A stretch of 64,000 nt of DNA. Source: Sulfitobacter sp. DFL-14. Its GTDB lineage: Bacteria; Pseudomonadota; Alphaproteobacteria; Rhodobacterales; Rhodobacteraceae. The stretch's first letter is position 1. Every line of letters starts with the position of its first letter. The notes beneath the pieces are model-generated. The model ran no database searches, was not told the DNA's origin, and was given only the letters and a program-made list of their open reading frames with translations. Location of the stretch: positions 588,370 through 652,369 of the forward strand of contig NZ_QBFD01000015.1 of NCBI RefSeq assembly GCF_003335585.1, given 5' to 3'. Below, piece after piece: positions 19,950 through 28,812 of this stretch. A program made the translations under genes and the position numbers.

Positions 19950-20628
19950 AGTTGTCCTTGATACGGAAACCACGGGTTTCGATCCCGAGACAGGTGACAG
20001 GATCGTCGAAATCGGCGCGGTTGAACTGATGGGCCATATGGCCACCGGCCGGACCTATCACCAATACATCAATCCCGAACGCGCCATGCCTGACGAGGCT
20101 TTTCAGGTACATGGGCTGGGCGATGATTTCCTGCGGGACAAACCGAAGTTTGCGGAGATCGGTCAGGCGTTCCTGGATTTCATCGGTGATGCCAAGCTGG
20201 TGATCCATAACGCCGCATTCGACGTCAAGTTCCTGAACGCCGAGTTGAAATGGATGAACCTGCCGCAGATCCCCTGGGAGCAGGCCATAGACACGCTTGC
20301 CATCGCCCGGAAAAGGTTCCCCGGCTCGCCCGCATCCCTTGATGCGCTGTGTCGGCGTTTCAACATCGACAATTCATCGCGGACCCTTCACGGGGCGCTT
20401 CTGGACAGTGAAATTCTGGCGGAAGTCTATCTTGAACTGATCGGCGGGCGGCAGCCGGACTTTGCGCTATCGGCAAAGCCGGAAGCAGCGTCCGGGGAAG
20501 CGCAGGCCGACTGGACCCCGAAGCCAAGGGCAAATCCCCTGCCCTCCCGATTGTCGGCAAAAGAGGCCGCCGCCCATGCCGAGTTCATCGGCAAGCTGGG
20601 CGGCGACGCCATGTGGGGTAAGAGTTAG
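19942..20628 (+). CDS. dnaQ: DNA polymerase III epsilon subunit (3'-5' proofreading exonuclease)
   Basis: Proofreading subunit of the replicative polymerase. The 228-residue protein carries the DEDDh exonuclease motifs: D7 and E9 in VLDTETTG, HNAAFDVKFL in the second motif, and HGALLDSEILAEVYLEL with the catalytic His and Asp. A proline-rich tail follows. It is the last gene of the operon. Its TAG stop shares the tetranucleotide TTAG with the TAA of convergent secB. Confidence 0.95.
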   Translation: MREVVLDTETTGFDPETGDRIVEIGAVELMGHMATGRTYHQYINPERAMPDEAFQVHGLGDDFLRDKPKFAEIGQAFLDFIGDAKLVIHNAAFDVKFLNAELKWMNLPQIPWEQAIDTLAIARKRFPGSPASLDALCRRFNIDNSSRTLHGALLDSEILAEVYLELIGGRQPDFALSAKPEAASGEAQADWTPKPRANPLPSRLSAKEAAAHAEFIGKLGGDAMWGKS

Positions 20629-21107
20629 GCGTCTGCCTTGGGCGGCGTTTCGGCCTGACGGCGCGCAACCTCGTTGCGGTACATCGACATGAAGTCGATG
20701 TTTTCCAGGTTCAGCGGGGGGAAGCCGCCATCGCGCGTGATGTCGCTGACGACGCGGCGCAGGAACGGAAAGATCATCCGTGGGCATTCGATCAGCAGGA
20801 ACGGGTGAATCTGGTCGTCCGGCACGTTCTCGATGTGAAAGATGCCGACATAATCCAGCTCAAGCACGAAAAGCGTCTGATCGCCGCCCTTGTTCTTGGA
20901 GGTGACATTCAGCTTGATCGCGGATTCGAACTGATGATCTGCCGGGCGCTTTTTCGCATCCAGATTGACTTGAACCTGCACATCGGGCTGCACATCTGTG
21001 GGCGCCCCTTTCTGTGCCATGATGTTCTCGAATGACATGTCACGGATAAATTGGCCCAACACGCGCATTGTTGGTGCGGTTGGTTGTGCAGCTGCTTCTT
21101 CGGCCAT
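20625..21107 (-). CDS. secB: Protein-export chaperone SecB
   Basis: Tetrameric cytoplasmic chaperone that keeps pre-proteins unfolded and hands them to SecA. The 160-residue product has the typical RVLGQFIRDMSFEN segment near the start, the ELDYVGIFHIENV strand, and the ECPRMIFPFLRRVVSDITRDGGFPPL block (quoted in part), the strongest SecB signature. It is convergent with dnaQ and lies near dnaQ as in other alphaproteobacteria. Confidence 0.96.
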   Translation of the reverse strand: MAEEAAAQPTAPTMRVLGQFIRDMSFENIMAQKGAPTDVQPDVQVQVNLDAKKRPADHQFESAIKLNVTSKNKGGDQTLFVLELDYVGIFHIENVPDDQIHPFLLIECPRMIFPFLRRVVSDITRDGGFPPLNLENIDFMSMYRNEVARRQAETPPKADA

Positions 21108-21176
21108 GGAAATTCCCTCGGTAATATTGGTTGGACCTGCACTTATCAGGTTGCGCGAGTGCCCTCAATGCCTTCG

Positions 21177-21662
21177 CTATTTCTTGGTCCATCCCGATGG
21201 CTTTTGTGACCCCTGATCAGCCTTCGGGATCTCGTGATAGTCGCCGTCGATCACATCGCCGCCCCTTGTCCGGTGTGGGTCCGGGCGCGGGGCGCCATGG
21301 GTGGAAAAGCTCTGGACATGGACGCGGGCGCGCAGAAACTCGAAAGCGGCCTTGCGCACGCCGGGGATCAACAGGGAAAAGCCGACCGCATCAGTGAAAA
21401 ACCCCGGTGTCAGCAACAAAGCGCCGGCGAAAAGGATCATTGCACCATGCGCCAGAGGTTCGGTCGGATCGCGCATGTCAGAAAAGGAACTGCGCAGCTG
21501 GCTCATTGCGATGGCACCTTGTGACCGGGCCAGCGACGCACCCAGAATGGCCGTGATCACGACGATGGCCAGGGTCCAGCCCAGGCCGATGGCACCACCG
21601 ATCTGGATGAACAAGGTGATCTCGATCAAGGGGACGGCGAGGAATGCGATCAATAGCCACAT
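21177..21662 (-). CDS. fxsA: FxsA family membrane protein
   Basis: Small cytoplasmic-membrane protein of the FxsA (suppressor of F exclusion) family; biochemical role unknown. The 161 residues begin MWLLIAFLAVPLIEITLF with the conserved E in the first helix, then GWTLAIVVITAILGASLARSQG, and a third helix in APL-type segment LLTPGFFTDAVGF, the FxsA hallmark. The C-terminal 50 residues are polar and variable. It precedes secB on the same strand with a 69-bp gap. Confidence 0.88.
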   Translation of the reverse strand: MWLLIAFLAVPLIEITLFIQIGGAIGLGWTLAIVVITAILGASLARSQGAIAMSQLRSSFSDMRDPTEPLAHGAMILFAGALLLTPGFFTDAVGFSLLIPGVRKAAFEFLRARVHVQSFSTHGAPRPDPHRTRGGDVIDGDYHEIPKADQGSQKPSGWTKK

Positions 21663-21766
21663 GTGAAAGGTTCCTTATATGGGGGGCAGAGTGGACTCGC
21701 CCCGGTCAAGCACCTACATAAGTCTTCAGCCATCGTGTTTCCATGTTTTCACCCCAAGAGGTTCCA

Positions 21767-22426
21767 ATGAATTCACCCATGATACAGCTACTGGTCTTGG
21801 CCGGCATCGCCGTATTTCTCATCCTGCGCCTCAAGAATGTGCTGGGCACCCGTGAAGGGTTTGAAAAGCCGCCTGTTGCTGACCAGACCTCGCAGCGGCG
21901 CAGCGGCCCCGCGCTGGAGGTGATCGAAGGCGGTCCGGATCTGGATATTGCGGACCACGTTCCCGAAGACAGCGATGCGGGCAAGGCACTGGCACGGATG
22001 AAGCGGATTGAACCCTCCTTTGGTGTCAGCGATTTTCTGAGCGGCGCGCGCGGTGCCTATGAAATGATCGTTATGGGCTACGAGAAGGGCGAACTGGCGC
22101 AGATCCAACCCTTCCTGAGTGAAGAAATCTATGAAAGCTTTGTCGACGGCGTGGCCGCGCGCGAGGATCAGGGCCTGACCATCGAAGCGAATTTCTTCGG
22201 TGTCCGTGAGACAGAATTGGTGGACGCAAGGCTTGACGACGCTACAAATGAAGCGGAACTTAAAATTCGCTTTGTTGCCGAACTTACCTCGGCTGTCCGC
22301 GATGCGGGCGGTGATATTATCGAAGGCAGCACGAAAGAAATTAAGCGCCAGAAAGACACTTGGGTTTTTGCGCGCATCATGGGCTCGGATGATCCGAATT
22401 GGATGCTGGTTTCTACAGACGGCTGA
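21767..22426 (+). CDS. Tim44-like domain protein
   Basis: Membrane-anchored protein with a C-terminal Tim44-like domain, related to the mitochondrial import motor component; the bacterial forms are linked to the cell envelope. In this 219-residue protein an N-terminal helix (IQLLVLAGIAVFLILRL, about residues 6-22) is followed by a charged linker and the domain from about residue 85 (FLSGARGAYEMIVMGYEKGE through VFARIMGSDDPNWMLVSTDG). The ATG at 21767 is chosen because AAGAGG lies 5 nt upstream. It overlaps mltA. Confidence 0.87.
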   Translation: MNSPMIQLLVLAGIAVFLILRLKNVLGTREGFEKPPVADQTSQRRSGPALEVIEGGPDLDIADHVPEDSDAGKALARMKRIEPSFGVSDFLSGARGAYEMIVMGYEKGELAQIQPFLSEEIYESFVDGVAAREDQGLTIEANFFGVRETELVDARLDDATNEAELKIRFVAELTSAVRDAGGDIIEGSTKEIKRQKDTWVFARIMGSDDPNWMLVSTDG

Positions 22427-23460
22427 ACCATGCGGTTCTTGCATTGGTATGGACGGGGGTTGCAACAGTGACCCCCGCTTCTGCGAGTGATGTTTCCTAT
22501 AAGGTGATGGAGTTCGATCAGCTGGTTGGCTGGGCCGATGATGACCACGCCGCGGCGCTCAGGACCTTTCTGAACACCTGCCGGGATCTGGACGATCTGG
22601 ATTGGACTGCCGTTTGCAGATTTGCGCAGACCAACCCCGAACCACGCCAGTTCTTCGAGCTGTTCTTCAGGCCTGTGCTGATCGACGACGGGCAGGATGC
22701 CCTGTTCACCGGGTATTTCGAGCCCGAGCTTGACGGTGATCTCTACCGGTCCGAGCGCTTTCGCTATCCGATCTACAAGATGCCGAACGAGGCCCTGGCC
22801 CAGAGCCCCTGGCTGACCCGTCGCGAGATTTTGGACGGCGATGTGATGGCGGGCCGGGGCCTGGAAATCGCTTGGGTCGATGACCCAGTTGAATTGTTTT
22901 TTCTGCAAATCCAGGGTTCCGGCCGCATCAGGCTGCCGAATGGCAAGTATATCCGGGTCGGCTATCGCGGGGCGAATGGCCACCCTTACAAATCCATCGG
23001 GGTGGAACTGGTCCGCCGTGGCGTCTATCAGCCACATCAGGTCAGCGCGCAGGTGATCAAGAACTGGGTACGGCGAAATCCGGAAGACGGACGCGAACTG
23101 CTGTATCACAACCCGTCCTATGTCTTTTTCCGCGAGGTCAGCAAAGTCCCGGCGGATCAGGGACCGCTGGGCGCCATGAACAGAAGCGTGACCACCCTGC
23201 GCTCCATCGCTGTTGATCCGGCCTACGTCAGACTTGGTGCGCCGGTCTGGATCGAGAAAGAGGGTGAGAAACCTCTGCACCGCCTGATGATCGCGCAGGA
23301 TACCGGATCGGCCATCAAGGGCGCGCAGCGGGCGGATATCTTTTTTGGCACCGGGGATCAGGCCGGTCTGGCGGCTGGAAAACTGCGTGATCCCGGCCGT
23401 TTGATGGTGCTGATGCCAATCCAGCGCGCCTATGCCCTGCTGCCCGAAAGCGCGATATGA
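22399..23460 (+). CDS. mltA: Membrane-bound lytic murein transglycosylase A (MltA)
   Basis: Cleaves peptidoglycan glycan strands to 1,6-anhydromuramyl products in the periplasm. The 353-residue frame opens with TTG at 22399 inside the preceding gene. A signal peptide ending near TPASA (about residue 29) follows. Conserved blocks are GYFEPELDG, FFLQIQGSGRI, and the catalytic-Asp region QDTGSAIKGAQRADIFFG near the C-terminus. No lipobox cysteine is seen, unlike E. coli MltA. A start slightly downstream cannot be excluded. It shares 4 nt with smr. Confidence 0.92.
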   Translation: MDAGFYRRLNHAVLALVWTGVATVTPASASDVSYKVMEFDQLVGWADDDHAAALRTFLNTCRDLDDLDWTAVCRFAQTNPEPRQFFELFFRPVLIDDGQDALFTGYFEPELDGDLYRSERFRYPIYKMPNEALAQSPWLTRREILDGDVMAGRGLEIAWVDDPVELFFLQIQGSGRIRLPNGKYIRVGYRGANGHPYKSIGVELVRRGVYQPHQVSAQVIKNWVRRNPEDGRELLYHNPSYVFFREVSKVPADQGPLGAMNRSVTTLRSIAVDPAYVRLGAPVWIEKEGEKPLHRLMIAQDTGSAIKGAQRADIFFGTGDQAGLAAGKLRDPGRLMVLMPIQRAYALLPESAI

Positions 23461-24050
23461 AACGCAGCTCCCGGAAACCGCGTTTGAACGACGACGACCT
23501 GGAATTGTGGCGTCGGGTGACCGAGCGTACCGAAAAGCTGGACCTGAAATCGCTTTTCACGCCGGAAATCGACGCCCCGCCGCCGTCACCCGCTGCACTG
23601 AAAAGGGGCCGGTCCGCGCTTTTGGGAAAGCCCATGCCAAAGCCGCGCCGCAAGACGCATGATCTGGTGCCTTCCCTGCCCGATCAGGTCCGGTCGGCCC
23701 CGGTGCAGATGGACAACAAATCCTTTGGCAAGCTGAAACGCGGCAAGCTGCGGCCGGAAGGGCGGATCGACCTGCACGGCATGACACTGGACCGGGCGCA
23801 TCCGGCGCTCATGCATTTCATCCAGACGTCACATCGCAATGGCAAGCGTCTGGTCCTTGTGATCACAGGCAAGGGCAAGCAACGGGACGATGGCGGGCCA
23901 ATCCCGGTCCGGTACGGCGTGCTGCGCCACCAGGTCCCGCAATGGCTGTCGGCCCCGCCGCTGTCATCCGTTGTGCTGCAGGTCGCCCAGGCGCATATCA
24001 GCCACGGGGGCAGCGGCGCCTATTATGTCTACCTTCGGCGGCAGCGTTAG
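23457..24050 (+). CDS. Smr-domain protein
   Basis: Contains a C-terminal Smr domain (about residues 98-197) with the signature RIDLHGMTLDRAH and VITGKGK; Smr domains are nucleases or nucleic-acid binders related to the MutS2 tail. The first 90 residues are basic and proline-rich. The start overlaps the mltA stop. The TAG stop codon coincides with the left edge of the 262-bp hairpin element; without the insertion the same TAG would be kept. Confidence 0.9.
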   Translation: MKRSSRKPRLNDDDLELWRRVTERTEKLDLKSLFTPEIDAPPPSPAALKRGRSALLGKPMPKPRRKTHDLVPSLPDQVRSAPVQMDNKSFGKLKRGKLRPEGRIDLHGMTLDRAHPALMHFIQTSHRNGKRLVLVITGKGKQRDDGGPIPVRYGVLRHQVPQWLSAPPLSSVVLQVAQAHISHGGSGAYYVYLRRQR

Positions 24051-24311
24051 GCTCTGGACCCATTAATCTTATATGCTCAGCGGCGATTTCGCGAAATTTC
24101 AAAGGTTTGGGGCGTGCAGCCAATAGTGGTTCTATTGGCAAGCGACCCAAGACGTTGAAATGAAGTGAAATCGCCGCCCATCGGGTTTGACGGATTTTCC
24201 CGCAGCCTGCGTCACATCTGCTTGGAATAGAACCACTATTCCTGCGCAGATGTTCCTGGTCTGCGAAAAAATCTGTCAAACTGAGCACATAAGATTAATG
24301 GGTCCAGAGCC
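24050..24311. mobile_element. 262-bp MITE-like element with terminal inverted repeats, TA duplication and two internal hairpins
   Basis: The terminal inverted repeats 24050-24079 and 24282-24311 are 30 nt each and differ at one position; they begin GGCTCTGGACCCATTAATCT. Direct TA dinucleotides flank the element (24048-24049 and 24312-24313), as left by IS630/Tc1-mariner-type transposition. Inside are two imperfect long hairpins: 24081-24176 (arms CGGCGATTTC and GAAATCGCCG) and 24184-24281. Each is capped by a 7-bp stem (24120-24138 and 24224-24242) whose 15-nt cores are reverse complements of each other. No transposase frame fits. It lies between convergent smr and MFS genes. Family assignment is inference. 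Confidence 0.85.
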
Positions 24312-25528
24312 TAGCGTCCAAGCGTCGGATAATATCTGATGATCCCATAGGTCGCGAGCCCGGCGGCGATCACGTAGTAAACGGAAATCGGCAGCATCTG
24401 TTCGGGAAACGTGATCCCAAGATCAATCAGCAGGCCCGTGACCCCGGGCCCGATTGCCGACCCGAAGACCATCAGCGCGGCGGCCACCGATTTGATCGAC
24501 CCGATGTAGCGTGTGCCGTAATATTCGGCCCAGAATGTCGAGGTGGCGGTGCCCTGCATCCCCTGCCCCAACCCGAATATGACCAAGCCGACCCCGGCCA
24601 TGAAAATCGTATCGGCATAGGCCAGCACGGCGAAAGAAGCCGCGAAGGGCAACATGTGGAATGGAACGATGCGGCTGACCCCGAAGCGGTCGATGGCCCA
24701 GCCAGAGACAAAGGTGGTCGTAACCGAGGACAGCGTATAGATCGGCATCAGGGCGACGAAGGCGACCAGTTCCCAACCCTTGACCTCAACCAGATGGACC
24801 TGCTGAAAAAACAATGCCGTGCCCCAGGCCGACGGTCCGACGATCATCGGGATCATCAGAAAGAACAGGCCCGACCGCAGCATTTGCGCCCGTGTCCAAT
24901 GGATTCCGTTCATGCCGGCAATCTGCGCTTCATCCGCCATTGACTGTGGCGTGCGTTCCTGGCGCAGCAACAGCATGATGACAGGAATTGTCAGGATAAT
25001 CAGCGCCGCCGCCAAGATCCACAGGCTGCGCCACTGCGCCACGGCGAAGAGCCCGACAAAGACAACCGGCAAGACGGCCTGCCCCACGGCAAAGCCCATC
25101 GACGCAAGCGAAAGCGCCTTGCCGCGCGTCGCCTCGAACCAGCGGACCATCGCCACCGCACCCAGTTGCGACATCATCCCCTGCCCGGTCAAACGCAGGG
25201 CAAATATGAGAAAGACCAGCAGAATCCAGGATGTATTCACGGCCATCAGGACACAGGCCAGGGCCAATCCCAGCATCACGCACAGTGCAAGTACACGCAC
25301 CCGAAACCGGTCTGTCAGGACACCGGCCCAGACCATGGTAATGGCGGACAGCGTCGTGCCGATGGTATAAATCCCGCCCCACTGCCCATCGCTGAGGCCG
25401 AAGTCGGCCTTTATCTCGCCGGCGAACAGCGAGATGAAATAGGTCTGGCCGTAGGATGACGTGAAGGTCAGCAGGAAACCTGCCAGCAGGAAGAGCCAGT
25501 TAAGACGCAGGAATTGAAGATAGTTCAT
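24311..25528 (-). CDS. Major facilitator superfamily transporter
   Basis: Inner-membrane transporter of 405 residues with about twelve predicted membrane helices in two halves. The MFS loop 2-3 motif appears as GVLTDRFRVRV (about residues 68-78) and its second-half counterpart as GWAIDRFGVSRI. The substrate is not evident; the overall look resembles oxalate/formate-type or monocarboxylate carriers, but this is a guess. It follows hslU by 47 bp on the same strand. Its stop codon abuts the mobile element. Confidence 0.85.
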   Translation of the reverse strand: MNYLQFLRLNWLFLLAGFLLTFTSSYGQTYFISLFAGEIKADFGLSDGQWGGIYTIGTTLSAITMVWAGVLTDRFRVRVLALCVMLGLALACVLMAVNTSWILLVFLIFALRLTGQGMMSQLGAVAMVRWFEATRGKALSLASMGFAVGQAVLPVVFVGLFAVAQWRSLWILAAALIILTIPVIMLLLRQERTPQSMADEAQIAGMNGIHWTRAQMLRSGLFFLMIPMIVGPSAWGTALFFQQVHLVEVKGWELVAFVALMPIYTLSSVTTTFVSGWAIDRFGVSRIVPFHMLPFAASFAVLAYADTIFMAGVGLVIFGLGQGMQGTATSTFWAEYYGTRYIGSIKSVAAALMVFGSAIGPGVTGLLIDLGITFPEQMLPISVYYVIAAGLATYGIIRYYPTLGR

Positions 25529-25575
25529 GCCCCTTCATCCACGGGGCATGAGAAAATGAAAAGCCCTAAAACGCC

Positions 25576-26883
25576 TCAGAGCACGTAGCGGCTGAGGTCG
25601 GCTGATCGGGTCAACGCTCCCAGGTTCTTCTCGACGAAATCGGCGTTCACCTCGATCTCTTCGCCGCCCCGGTCCGGCGCGGTAAAGGACAGTTCCTCGA
25701 ACACCCGTTCCATCACCGTATAGAGCCGCCGCGCGCCGATGTTCTCCACCGACTGGTTCACATCCGCGGCGATCTTTGCCAGCGCGGCGATCCCTTCGGC
25801 GGTGAAGCTGACCTTGACCTCCTCGGTGCCCATCAGCGCGGTGTATTGCAGCGTCAGCGCGTTATCGGTTTCGGTCAGGATGCGTACAAAATCCTCTTCG
25901 GTCAGGGCGCGCAGTTCGACGCGGATCGGCAGGCGGCCCTGCAATTCCGGCAGCAGGTCCGATGGTTTGGCGATGTGAAATGCGCCCGAGGCAATGAACA
26001 GGATATGGTCGGTTTTCACCGGCCCGTATTTCGTGCTGACCGTGGTCCCCTCGATCAATGGCAGCAGATCGCGCTGGACGCCTTCGCGGCTGACATCGCC
26101 GCCGCGCGCGTCCGAACGGGCGCAGACCTTGTCGATCTCGTCCAGAAAGACGATGCCGTTCTGCTCAACCGCTTCAATCGCGTTGCGGGTGACGGCCTCA
26201 TCGTCCAGCAGCTTGTCGGCCTCTTCGCCGATCAGGATGTCATAGCTTTGGGAAACGGTCAGACGCTTCTTGGTCCTGCGCCCGCCCATCGCCTTGCCGA
26301 ACAGGTCGCCAATGTTCATCATCCCGGCACCCCCGCCCGGCTGGCCGGGGATATCCATCATCTGGAACGGGTTGGTGCTGTCTGTGACCTCAAGGTCGAT
26401 AATCGTATCGTCCAGCTCTCCGGCTTTCAGTTTCTTGCGAAACATCTCGCGGGTGCCGTCACGGGCATCGGTCCCTGCGATGGCGTCGATCACGCGATCC
26501 TCTGCGGCCTGATGCGCGGCGGTCTTGACGTCTTCGCGCATGTGTTCGCGGGTCATCGCGATGGAGGAATCCAGCAAGTCACGAATGATCTGTTCCACGT
26601 CCCGGCCGACATAGCCAACTTCGGTAAACTTTGTTGCTTCGACCTTGAGGAAGGGCGCGCGCGCCAGTTTTGCCAGGCGGCGGCTGATTTCCGTCTTGCC
26701 GACGCCGGTGGGGCCGATCATCAGGATGTTCTTCGGATAGACCTCGTCGCGCAGATCATCGGCCAGCTGCTTGCGCCGCCAGCGGTTGCGCAGCGCCACG
26801 GCGACGGCACGTTTGGCGTCGTTCTGCCCGATGATGAAGCGGTCGAGCTCGGAAACGATCTCGCGGGGAGTAAGGTCGGTCAT
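25576..26883 (-). CDS. hslU: ATP-dependent protease ATPase subunit HslU
   Basis: AAA+ unfoldase that feeds substrates to the HslV peptidase. The 435-residue protein has [20 protein letters not shown] at the start, Walker A in GPTGVGKTE (about residue 60), the pore motif GYVGRD (about 90), Walker B in [11 protein letters not shown] (about 243) and the C-terminal LSRYVL tail that docks into HslV. It is separated from hslV by an opposite-strand patatin gene, which is unusual. Confidence 0.97.
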   Translation of the reverse strand: MTDLTPREIVSELDRFIIGQNDAKRAVAVALRNRWRRKQLADDLRDEVYPKNILMIGPTGVGKTEISRRLAKLARAPFLKVEATKFTEVGYVGRDVEQIIRDLLDSSIAMTREHMREDVKTAAHQAAEDRVIDAIAGTDARDGTREMFRKKLKAGELDDTIIDLEVTDSTNPFQMMDIPGQPGGGAGMMNIGDLFGKAMGGRRTKKRLTVSQSYDILIGEEADKLLDDEAVTRNAIEAVEQNGIVFLDEIDKVCARSDARGGDVSREGVQRDLLPLIEGTTVSTKYGPVKTDHILFIASGAFHIAKPSDLLPELQGRLPIRVELRALTEEDFVRILTETDNALTLQYTALMGTEEVKVSFTAEGIAALAKIAADVNQSVENIGARRLYTVMERVFEELSFTAPDRGGEEIEVNADFVEKNLGALTRSADLSRYVL

Positions 26884-26950
26884 TTTGGCTCCGTGACTGT
26901 GTTACGTTGACATAAGTGTTCGGCCCGGTATTGAAAACCTCGGAGAGTGG

Positions 26951-28144
26951 ATGATTTTTCCTGCAGTGACGGCAAAGGCGATGGGTATTCCGACAAAACC
27001 GGCCCGTCCGGCCACGATTGACCGACGCCACCTGCTTGTCACCGGTGCGGCGGCGGTGCTGTCCGGCTGCGCCACCAGCCGCCGCATCCCCTATACGGCG
27101 GAAAATGCGGCATCGGCGCAGGTGCCGGGGTTTCCGCGCATCCGCATCACCGCCGATGCCCGCCCCGAGGAGATTGCCGCGTTCTTTCAGCCAATGCCCC
27201 GGTCCACCGGTCGGCCCCAGTGGCTGGCCCTGTCGGGTGGCGGTTCGGGCGGGGCCTTTGGCGCGGCCTATCTGCTGGGATGGGAAACCAACGGAACGCG
27301 GCCCCGCTTCGATCTTGTCACCGGCGTCTCTGCGGGGTCGCTGATCGCGCCTTATGCGTTTCTCGGCACGCAGGGCGACGAAGGGTTGAAGCGAATATTC
27401 ACCGTCGAGAGCCTGGAAAGCCTGGCCGGTCCGCGCAACCCGCTGCGCGCCGTCATGGGCCAAAGCATCTATCCGCAGGGCGCGCTGGCGCAGATCGTCG
27501 CCACCTATGTGGACATGCCGCTGCTGGACCGGATCGCGGCCCGGCACCGGGCTGGCGCACGTTTGCTTATCCAGACGACATCGCTGGACAGCGAAAGGGG
27601 CTATATCTGGGACCTCGGCCGCATCGCCGCTTCGGACAACCCGGACCGGCTGGCGCTTTTCCGGCAGGTTCTGACTGCTTCGGCGAGCATTCCTGCGGTC
27701 TTTTCGGCGCAGCGGATCGTTGTCGAATCCGGCGGCCACCGGTTCGAGGAACTGCACGCCGACGGCGCGGTGACCAGCGAGATCCTGACCGTACCGACCA
27801 CGGTGCTGCAATCGGGTCTGGATCTGTTGCCGGGCTGGAAACCGGCGATCTACATCATCTTCAACGAAACACTCGACCCCCGGTTCAAGGTGGCACGGGA
27901 CCGGGGCGTGGACCTGGGCGCGCGGGCCCTGTCGATCCTCAGCCGCAACGCGGCAGTGGGGGATCTGACGGAAACCCTGCAATTCGCGCGGCGGCGGGGC
28001 CTGCCGCTGAAGGTCACGAGCATCGACCGCGATCTGGGGTACAACCCGCGCCGTCCGTTTGGTCCGGGATATATCTCAAGGGCGCGGGCGCTGGGCACCG
28101 CGCGGGGCGAAGCGGCGTCATGGGATAGGACGCTGCACGGCTGA
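26951..28144 (+). CDS. Patatin-like phospholipase, putative lipoprotein
   Basis: Predicted lipid acyl hydrolase with a Ser-Asp dyad, probably anchored in the envelope. The 397 residues begin with a twin-arginine-like DRRHLLVTGAAAVLSGC, whose Cys40 would be the lipidated residue. The oxyanion loop GGGSGGA is at 96-102, the nucleophile elbow GVSAG has Ser127, and the second dyad residue is in DGAVTSE (about 273). GGAG lies 5 nt before the ATG. It is placed between hslV and hslU but transcribed in the opposite direction, with only 4 bp to the end of hslV. Confidence 0.9.
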   Translation: MIFPAVTAKAMGIPTKPARPATIDRRHLLVTGAAAVLSGCATSRRIPYTAENAASAQVPGFPRIRITADARPEEIAAFFQPMPRSTGRPQWLALSGGGSGGAFGAAYLLGWETNGTRPRFDLVTGVSAGSLIAPYAFLGTQGDEGLKRIFTVESLESLAGPRNPLRAVMGQSIYPQGALAQIVATYVDMPLLDRIAARHRAGARLLIQTTSLDSERGYIWDLGRIAASDNPDRLALFRQVLTASASIPAVFSAQRIVVESGGHRFEELHADGAVTSEILTVPTTVLQSGLDLLPGWKPAIYIIFNETLDPRFKVARDRGVDLGARALSILSRNAAVGDLTETLQFARRRGLPLKVTSIDRDLGYNPRRPFGPGYISRARALGTARGEAASWDRTLHG

Positions 28145-28148
28145 GGTG

Positions 28149-28706
28149 TCAGCCGCCGATTGTCTCGACGGTAAGTTTGCCGTTGGTATAAACACAGATG
28201 TCAGAAGCGATGGCCATGGCATCGCGGGCAATCTGCTCCGCATCGCGGTCGCTATCGTAAAGGCCGCGCGCCGCGGCGAGCGCATAGTTGCCGCCGGACC
28301 CGATGGCAGCAATGCTGTGCTCCGGCTCCAGCACGTCACCGGCGCCGGTGATGACCAGCAGATCATTGCCATCGGTGACGATCAGCATCGCCTCCAGCTT
28401 TTGCAGATATTTGTCGGTGCGCCAGTCCTTGGCCAGTTCGACACTGGCGCGCTGAAGCTGACCCGGCGTCGCCTCAAGCTTGGCCTCAAGCCGTTCCAGC
28501 AGCGTAAAGGCATCGGCGGTGGATCCTGCAAAGCCCGCAACCACGTCAAATCCGCCGGGGGACAACCTGCGCACCTTGCGCGCGGTGCCTTTGATCACGG
28601 TCTGGCCCAGGCTGACCTGCCCGTCACCGGCCACGACAACCTTGCCGTCCTTCTTGACACCAATGATCGTGGTTCCATGCCATCCGGGGAATGAATCTTC
28701 TGCCAT
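28149..28706 (-). CDS. hslV: ATP-dependent protease peptidase subunit HslV
   Basis: Threonine peptidase, the proteolytic core of HslUV. The 185-residue precursor has the catalytic Thr at about residue 12 (WHGTTIIGV), after an 11-residue propeptide. [11 protein letters not shown] and [17 protein letters not shown] follow as in the family. The upstream region (28707-28812) contains a CTTGTCT-type hexamer and a CCATATAG-like stretch that weakly resemble a heat-shock sigma-32 promoter. Confidence 0.96.
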   Translation of the reverse strand: MAEDSFPGWHGTTIIGVKKDGKVVVAGDGQVSLGQTVIKGTARKVRRLSPGGFDVVAGFAGSTADAFTLLERLEAKLEATPGQLQRASVELAKDWRTDKYLQKLEAMLIVTDGNDLLVITGAGDVLEPEHSIAAIGSGGNYALAAARGLYDSDRDAEQIARDAMAIASDICVYTNGKLTVETIGG

Positions 28707-28812
28707 TTTTCATGTCCTGCTCATTGCTTGTGATCTATATGGCCCCCATGAAACGGGCAGACAAGGGGCGTCATCCCTTGTGACCTGACCACCCCCCGAT
28801 TAGAAATCCGGG

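Noticed and set aside
28707..28812. Heat-shock sigma-32 promoter for hslV
   Set aside because: Only a loose match to the consensus hexamers; noted with the gene but not strong enough for a separate feature.
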